Assembly (NCBI GenBank): GCA_020723785.1
Contig: DYIH01000063.1
Location: 1-7,947, forward strand
Length of the DNA: 7,947 nt
Direction of reading: 5' to 3'
From: Thermaerobacter marianensis
GTDB taxonomy: Bacteria; Bacillota; Sulfobacillia; DYIH01
This document shows, in pieces, positions 5,760 to 7,947 of this stretch. Position numbers and translations under genes: made by a program. The stretch's first letter is position 1, and each line of letters begins with the position of its first letter. Under the pieces are notes generated by a model, which saw nothing but the letters and a program-made list of their open reading frames with translations, had not been told where the DNA came from and did no database searches.

Positions 5760-5786
5760 CCCGCTCAGGCCCGATGGCCTGACGGG
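5760..5786 (+). other. Intra-operon hairpin 2 (before the hemX ribosome site)
   Basis: TCAGGCC (5765-5771) pairs with GGCCTGA (5776-5782) around a CGAT loop. The stem extends by CCCG/CGGG (5760-5763 with 5783-5786) past a single bulged C. It stands about 10 bases before the GGGGGGA ribosome site of hemX, close enough to affect its translation. No T-tract follows. Confidence 0.6.
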
Positions 5787-5796
5787 TCGTAACTCT

Positions 5797-5803
5797 GGGG
5801 GGA
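5797..5803 (+). promoter_or_regulatory. Ribosome binding site fixing the hemX start
   Basis: GGGGGGA lies 5 bases before the GTG at 5809. The earlier in-frame ATG at 5746 falls inside hairpin 1 and has no SD sequence, and the extra 21 residues it would add are not family-like. Confidence 0.55.
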
Positions 5804-5808
5804 TCCCT

Positions 5809-6618
5809 GTGGGCGGGTCGGGCCAGTGGCTCTTCGCGTTGACCGTGCTCCTGTACTTGGCCGGGGCCGTGGCCTACTTCGTCCATTTCTATTTCCGCCA
5901 GTGGGACCGGCTTTCGCTGTGGCTGGCCCGCGCCGCCTGGGTGGCCCACTCCCTGGCCCTGCTGTCGCGCGTCGCCGAGTCCCGGCAGCCGCCGTTCCTG
6001 ACGGGCTACGAGGCCATCCTCTTCATGGCCTGGGTGATCTTCCTCAACTACCTGATGCTGGAGTACCTCTTCAACCTCAGGGTCGTCGGCGTCTTCCTGC
6101 TGCCGGTGCTGTTCACCTTCATGGTCTACGCCGCGGCCCTGCCCAAGGGGGCCGAACCCGACCTCCCGGCGGCCGAATACTGGGTGGCCGTCCACGCCGT
6201 GATCGCCCTGGGCGGGTACGCCATCTTCGCCCTGGCCTTCGTGGCCGCGCTGATGTATCTCCTGCAGGAACGGCACCTCCGGCGCAAGGACTTCAATGTG
6301 GTCTACCAGCGCCTGCCCTCCCTGGAAACGCTCGACGGGCTCACCTACCGGCTGGTGGTCTACGGGTTCCCGCTCCTGTCGCTGGCCATAATCACCGCCG
6401 CGATCTGGGCCCGCGAGGTATGGGGTGTTCCCTGGTTCCACGAACCGAAGGCCCTTTGGACGGTGCTCATCTGGTTCATGTACGGCGCCTACATCGTGGC
6501 GCGGGTGCGCGGCTGGGGCGGGCGCAAGGCGGCCTACCTGGTGGTGGCCGGCTTCATGGCGGTGCTGTTCAACCTTTTCGTGGTCAACCTGGTGTTGACC
6601 CAGAGGCATGTTTTTTGA
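5809..6618 (+). CDS. hemX: HemX/CcsA-family integral membrane protein
   Basis: A polytopic membrane protein of 269 residues from the GTG start (290 from the ATG at 5746). About eight hydrophobic segments can be read, near residues 7-28, 35-52, 64-88, 90-112, 125-152, 180-200, 212-228 and 237-259. It belongs to the cytochrome c assembly (CcsA/ResC) superfamily: residues 205-217 read WGVPWFHEPKALW, the place where true CcsA proteins have a W-x-W-D-P-K-E-x-W heme-handling motif. Here His-Glu replaces Trp-Asp and the later Glu is Ala, so classical cytochrome c assembly is doubtful. Position directly after hemA matches hemX of the Bacillus hem operon, whose product lowers HemA protein level; a role in controlling or partnering HemA is the best guess. 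The stop overlaps the next start by one base (TGATG), implying translational coupling. Family firm; exact function inferred from context. Confidence 0.85.
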   Translation: MGGSGQWLFALTVLLYLAGAVAYFVHFYFRQWDRLSLWLARAAWVAHSLALLSRVAESRQPPFLTGYEAILFMAWVIFLNYLMLEYLFNLRVVGVFLLPVLFTFMVYAAALPKGAEPDLPAAEYWVAVHAVIALGGYAIFALAFVAALMYLLQERHLRRKDFNVVYQRLPSLETLDGLTYRLVVYGFPLLSLAIITAAIWAREVWGVPWFHEPKALWTVLIWFMYGAYIVARVRGWGGRKAAYLVVAGFMAVLFNLFVVNLVLTQRHVF

Positions 6619-7262
6619 TGGGGTACACGGTGGTTCTCAACCTGAGGGGGCGCCGCTGCGTCGTCGTCGGCGGCGGCACGGTCGGGGAACGCAAGGTGGC
6701 CGGCCTCCTCGACCATGGCGCCAGCGTGACGGTGATCAGCCCGCGGGTGACCCCCCGCCTGGCGGAGTGGGCCAGGCAGGGGCGCCTCGTCCTCGAGGAG
6801 CGGGAATACCGCCCGGGTGACCTGGACGGTGCCTTCCTGGTCTTCGCCGCCACCGACGACCCGGAGATAAACGGCCGGGTGTTCGAGGAGGCCGAGGCGC
6901 GGGGCCTGCCGGCCAACGTCGCCGACGACCCGGCCCGCTGCAGCTTTTATCTGCCGGCCGTGGTGGCGCGCGGCGACCTGACGGTGGCCGTATCCACCGG
7001 CGGCAAGAGCCCGGCGCTGGCCCGCCGCATCCGGGAGCGGCTGGAAGGCGAGTTCGGTCCCGAGTACGCGGCCTGGCTGGACATCCTGGGCGAGGTGCGC
7101 GCCTGGCTGCGGGAAGCGGTGGCCGATCGGGCCGAACGGGAGGCCTTCCTGTTCCGGTTGGTGGACGATCCGCATTACCTGGCCCTGCTGCGCGACGGGC
7201 GCCCGGACGAGGTGCTGACTCGCATTCGACAGGAATTTACTATAAGATTCAAGAAACCGTAG
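6618..7262 (+). CDS. sirC: Precorrin-2 dehydrogenase / sirohydrochlorin ferrochelatase-like protein
   Basis: A 214-residue cytoplasmic enzyme resembling the N-terminal half of CysG, yeast Met8 and Bacillus SirC. It oxidises precorrin-2 to sirohydrochlorin with NAD+, and some members also insert iron to give siroheme. Seen: a Rossmann motif VVVGGGTVGERKV (glycines at 18-20 and 23); ATDDPEINGRVFEEA; NVADDPARCSFYLPA, whose Asp104 aligns with the catalytic aspartate of CysG and Met8; and VAVSTGGKSPALARRIRERLE, followed by a helical C-terminal domain. There is no fused uroporphyrinogen methyltransferase. The ATG overlaps the hemX stop by one base, and its SD is weak (AGAGG at 6602-6606), so it likely depends on coupling to hemX. 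Placement in a hem operon suggests feeding siroheme, cobalamin, or siroheme-derived heme. Whether it also chelates iron cannot be settled from this sequence. Confidence 0.92.
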   Translation: MGYTVVLNLRGRRCVVVGGGTVGERKVAGLLDHGASVTVISPRVTPRLAEWARQGRLVLEEREYRPGDLDGAFLVFAATDDPEINGRVFEEAEARGLPANVADDPARCSFYLPAVVARGDLTVAVSTGGKSPALARRIRERLEGEFGPEYAAWLDILGEVRAWLREAVADRAEREAFLFRLVDDPHYLALLRDGRPDEVLTRIRQEFTIRFKKP

Positions 7263-7303
7263 GGCGATGTTGTTGTTAAGACAGAAAGTTCAGGGGGCAT
7301 GAC

Positions 7304-7947
7304 ATGGCCGACGTGAACGTAACCGCAAGGACGCTTCGGGTGGGGACCCGCGGCAGCGCCCTGGCCGTCACCCAGACGCGGCAGGTGATCGGCGCGTTGC
7401 TGGAGCGCTGGCCCGGCCTGCGGGTGGAGATGGTGACGATCACGACGAGGGGTGACATGACCCTTGATGTGCCCCTGCACCAGGTCGGGGGCAAGGGGCT
7501 GTTCGTCAAGGAAATCGAGGAGGCCCTGCTGGAGGAGCGCGTCGACCTGGCGGTCCACAGTTGCAAGGACATGCCCTCGGAGCTGCCGCCGGGGCTCGGG
7601 CTGGCCGCCTTCCCGGCGCGGGCCGACGCCCGTGACGCCCTCATCTCCCGGGACGGCCTGTCCCTGGACCAACTGCCCCAGGGGGCGCGCGTCGGCACGT
7701 CCAGCCTGCGCCGGGTGTGCCAGCTCCAGCGCCTGCGGCCCGACCTGCGGATCGAGCCCCTGCGGGGCAACGTGGATACCCGCCTGCGCAAGCTGCGGGA
7801 GGGGCGGTACGACGCCATCGTCCTGGCCGCGGCCGGCCTGGGACGGCTGGGGCTGGCCGACCGGGTTACCGAGCACCTGGACCCGGAACGCTTCATCCCG
7901 GCTGTGGCCCAGGGGGCGCTGGCCCTGGAGGCGCGAAGCGGCGACCG
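7304..7947 (+). CDS. hemC: Porphobilinogen deaminase (hydroxymethylbilane synthase), N-terminal part
   Basis: HemC joins four porphobilinogen units into hydroxymethylbilane in the cytoplasm. The frame starts at the ATG at 7304 and stays open to the window end, giving about 214 of roughly 310 residues. Seen: RVGTRGSALAVTQT near the start; TRGDMTLDVPLHQVGGKGLFVKEIE; VDLAVHSCKDMPSELP with the catalytic aspartate Asp89 (Asp84 in E. coli); GTSSLRR; LRGNVDTRLRKL with the cofactor- and substrate-binding arginines; and FIPAVAQGALALEAR. The cysteine that carries the dipyrromethane cofactor lies beyond the window. The hydrophobic residue before KD in the usual HSxKD motif is Cys here, a neutral variation. 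AGGGGG (7292-7297) lies 6 bases before the ATG. The gap to the previous gene is 41 bases with no clear promoter or terminator, so it belongs to the hem operon. Identification is firm. Confidence 0.96.
   Translation, partial: MADVNVTARTLRVGTRGSALAVTQTRQVIGALLERWPGLRVEMVTITTRGDMTLDVPLHQVGGKGLFVKEIEEALLEERVDLAVHSCKDMPSELPPGLGLAAFPARADARDALISRDGLSLDQLPQGARVGTSSLRRVCQLQRLRPDLRIEPLRGNVDTRLRKLREGRYDAIVLAAAGLGRLGLADRVTEHLDPERFIPAVAQGALALEARSGD

Noticed and set aside
5281..6609. Antisense open frame across hemA and hemX (442 codons)
   Set aside because: A His, Gly, Gln and Val-rich shadow translation spanning two real genes and two hairpins; no motif seen.
5826..6617. Upstream extension of the sirC reading frame through hemX
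   Set aside because: The frame is open but the translation is Pro, Gly, Arg-rich noise, while hemX in the other frame has clear membrane helices. The true start is the ATG at 6618, overlapping the hemX stop.
7231..7252. AT-rich TACTATAAG patch at the end of sirC as a promoter for hemC
   Set aside because: TATAAG at 7241-7246 has no -35-like sequence about 17 bases upstream; it is coding sequence for the sirC C-terminus.

Overview
This window is most likely from the chromosome of a GC-rich, anaerobic, Gram-positive-type bacterium, probably a Clostridia lineage such as the Peptococcaceae or Moorella-like groups. That assignment is inference. It rests on a HemA that reads like the Bacillus protein (STCNRTEIYAV, SNAVSVSYAAVELA-type blocks), a hemX-type membrane gene directly behind hemA as in the Bacillus hem operon, a precorrin-2 dehydrogenase inside the hem cluster, a short Gram-positive-style MurB core, and heavy use of GTG starts with strong Shine-Dalgarno (SD) sequences. 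All recognisable genes are on the + strand.

Region 1 (1-3804) is an envelope and quinone block. It holds the 3' end of murB, then murA one base later, then a family 4 (GT-B fold) glycosyltransferase, then menG/ubiE seven bases after that. MurA and MurB catalyse the two committed steps from UDP-GlcNAc to UDP-MurNAc. The glycosyltransferase probably works on a lipid or surface glycan. MenG makes the final methylation of menaquinone. A sigma-A-like promoter overlapping the murA stop codon probably gives the last two genes their own transcript.

Region 2 (3805-4395) is about 590 bases without a credible gene. It is the least ordinary part of the window. It carries three near-identical palindromes built on GTGA-AGTACT-TCAC at about 50-base intervals, a fourth half-palindrome, an intrinsic-type terminator, and two identical 36-base direct repeats with G/C-run hairpins. 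It ends in a good sigma-A-type promoter (TTGAAA-17-TATAGT).

Region 3 (4396-7947) is a tetrapyrrole operon: hemA (glutamyl-tRNA reductase), a hemX/CcsA-like eight-helix membrane protein, a SirC/Met8-type precorrin-2 dehydrogenase, and hemC (porphobilinogen deaminase, cut by the window end). Two strong tandem hairpins lie between hemA and hemX. The gene set makes 5-aminolevulinate from glutamyl-tRNA, builds the tetrapyrrole chain, and has a branch towards sirohydrochlorin (siroheme, or cobalamin and siroheme-dependent heme).

I see no previously undescribed multi-gene system. The genes are housekeeping families. The points worth a second look are the palindrome/direct-repeat cluster upstream of hemA and the paired hairpins inside the operon.
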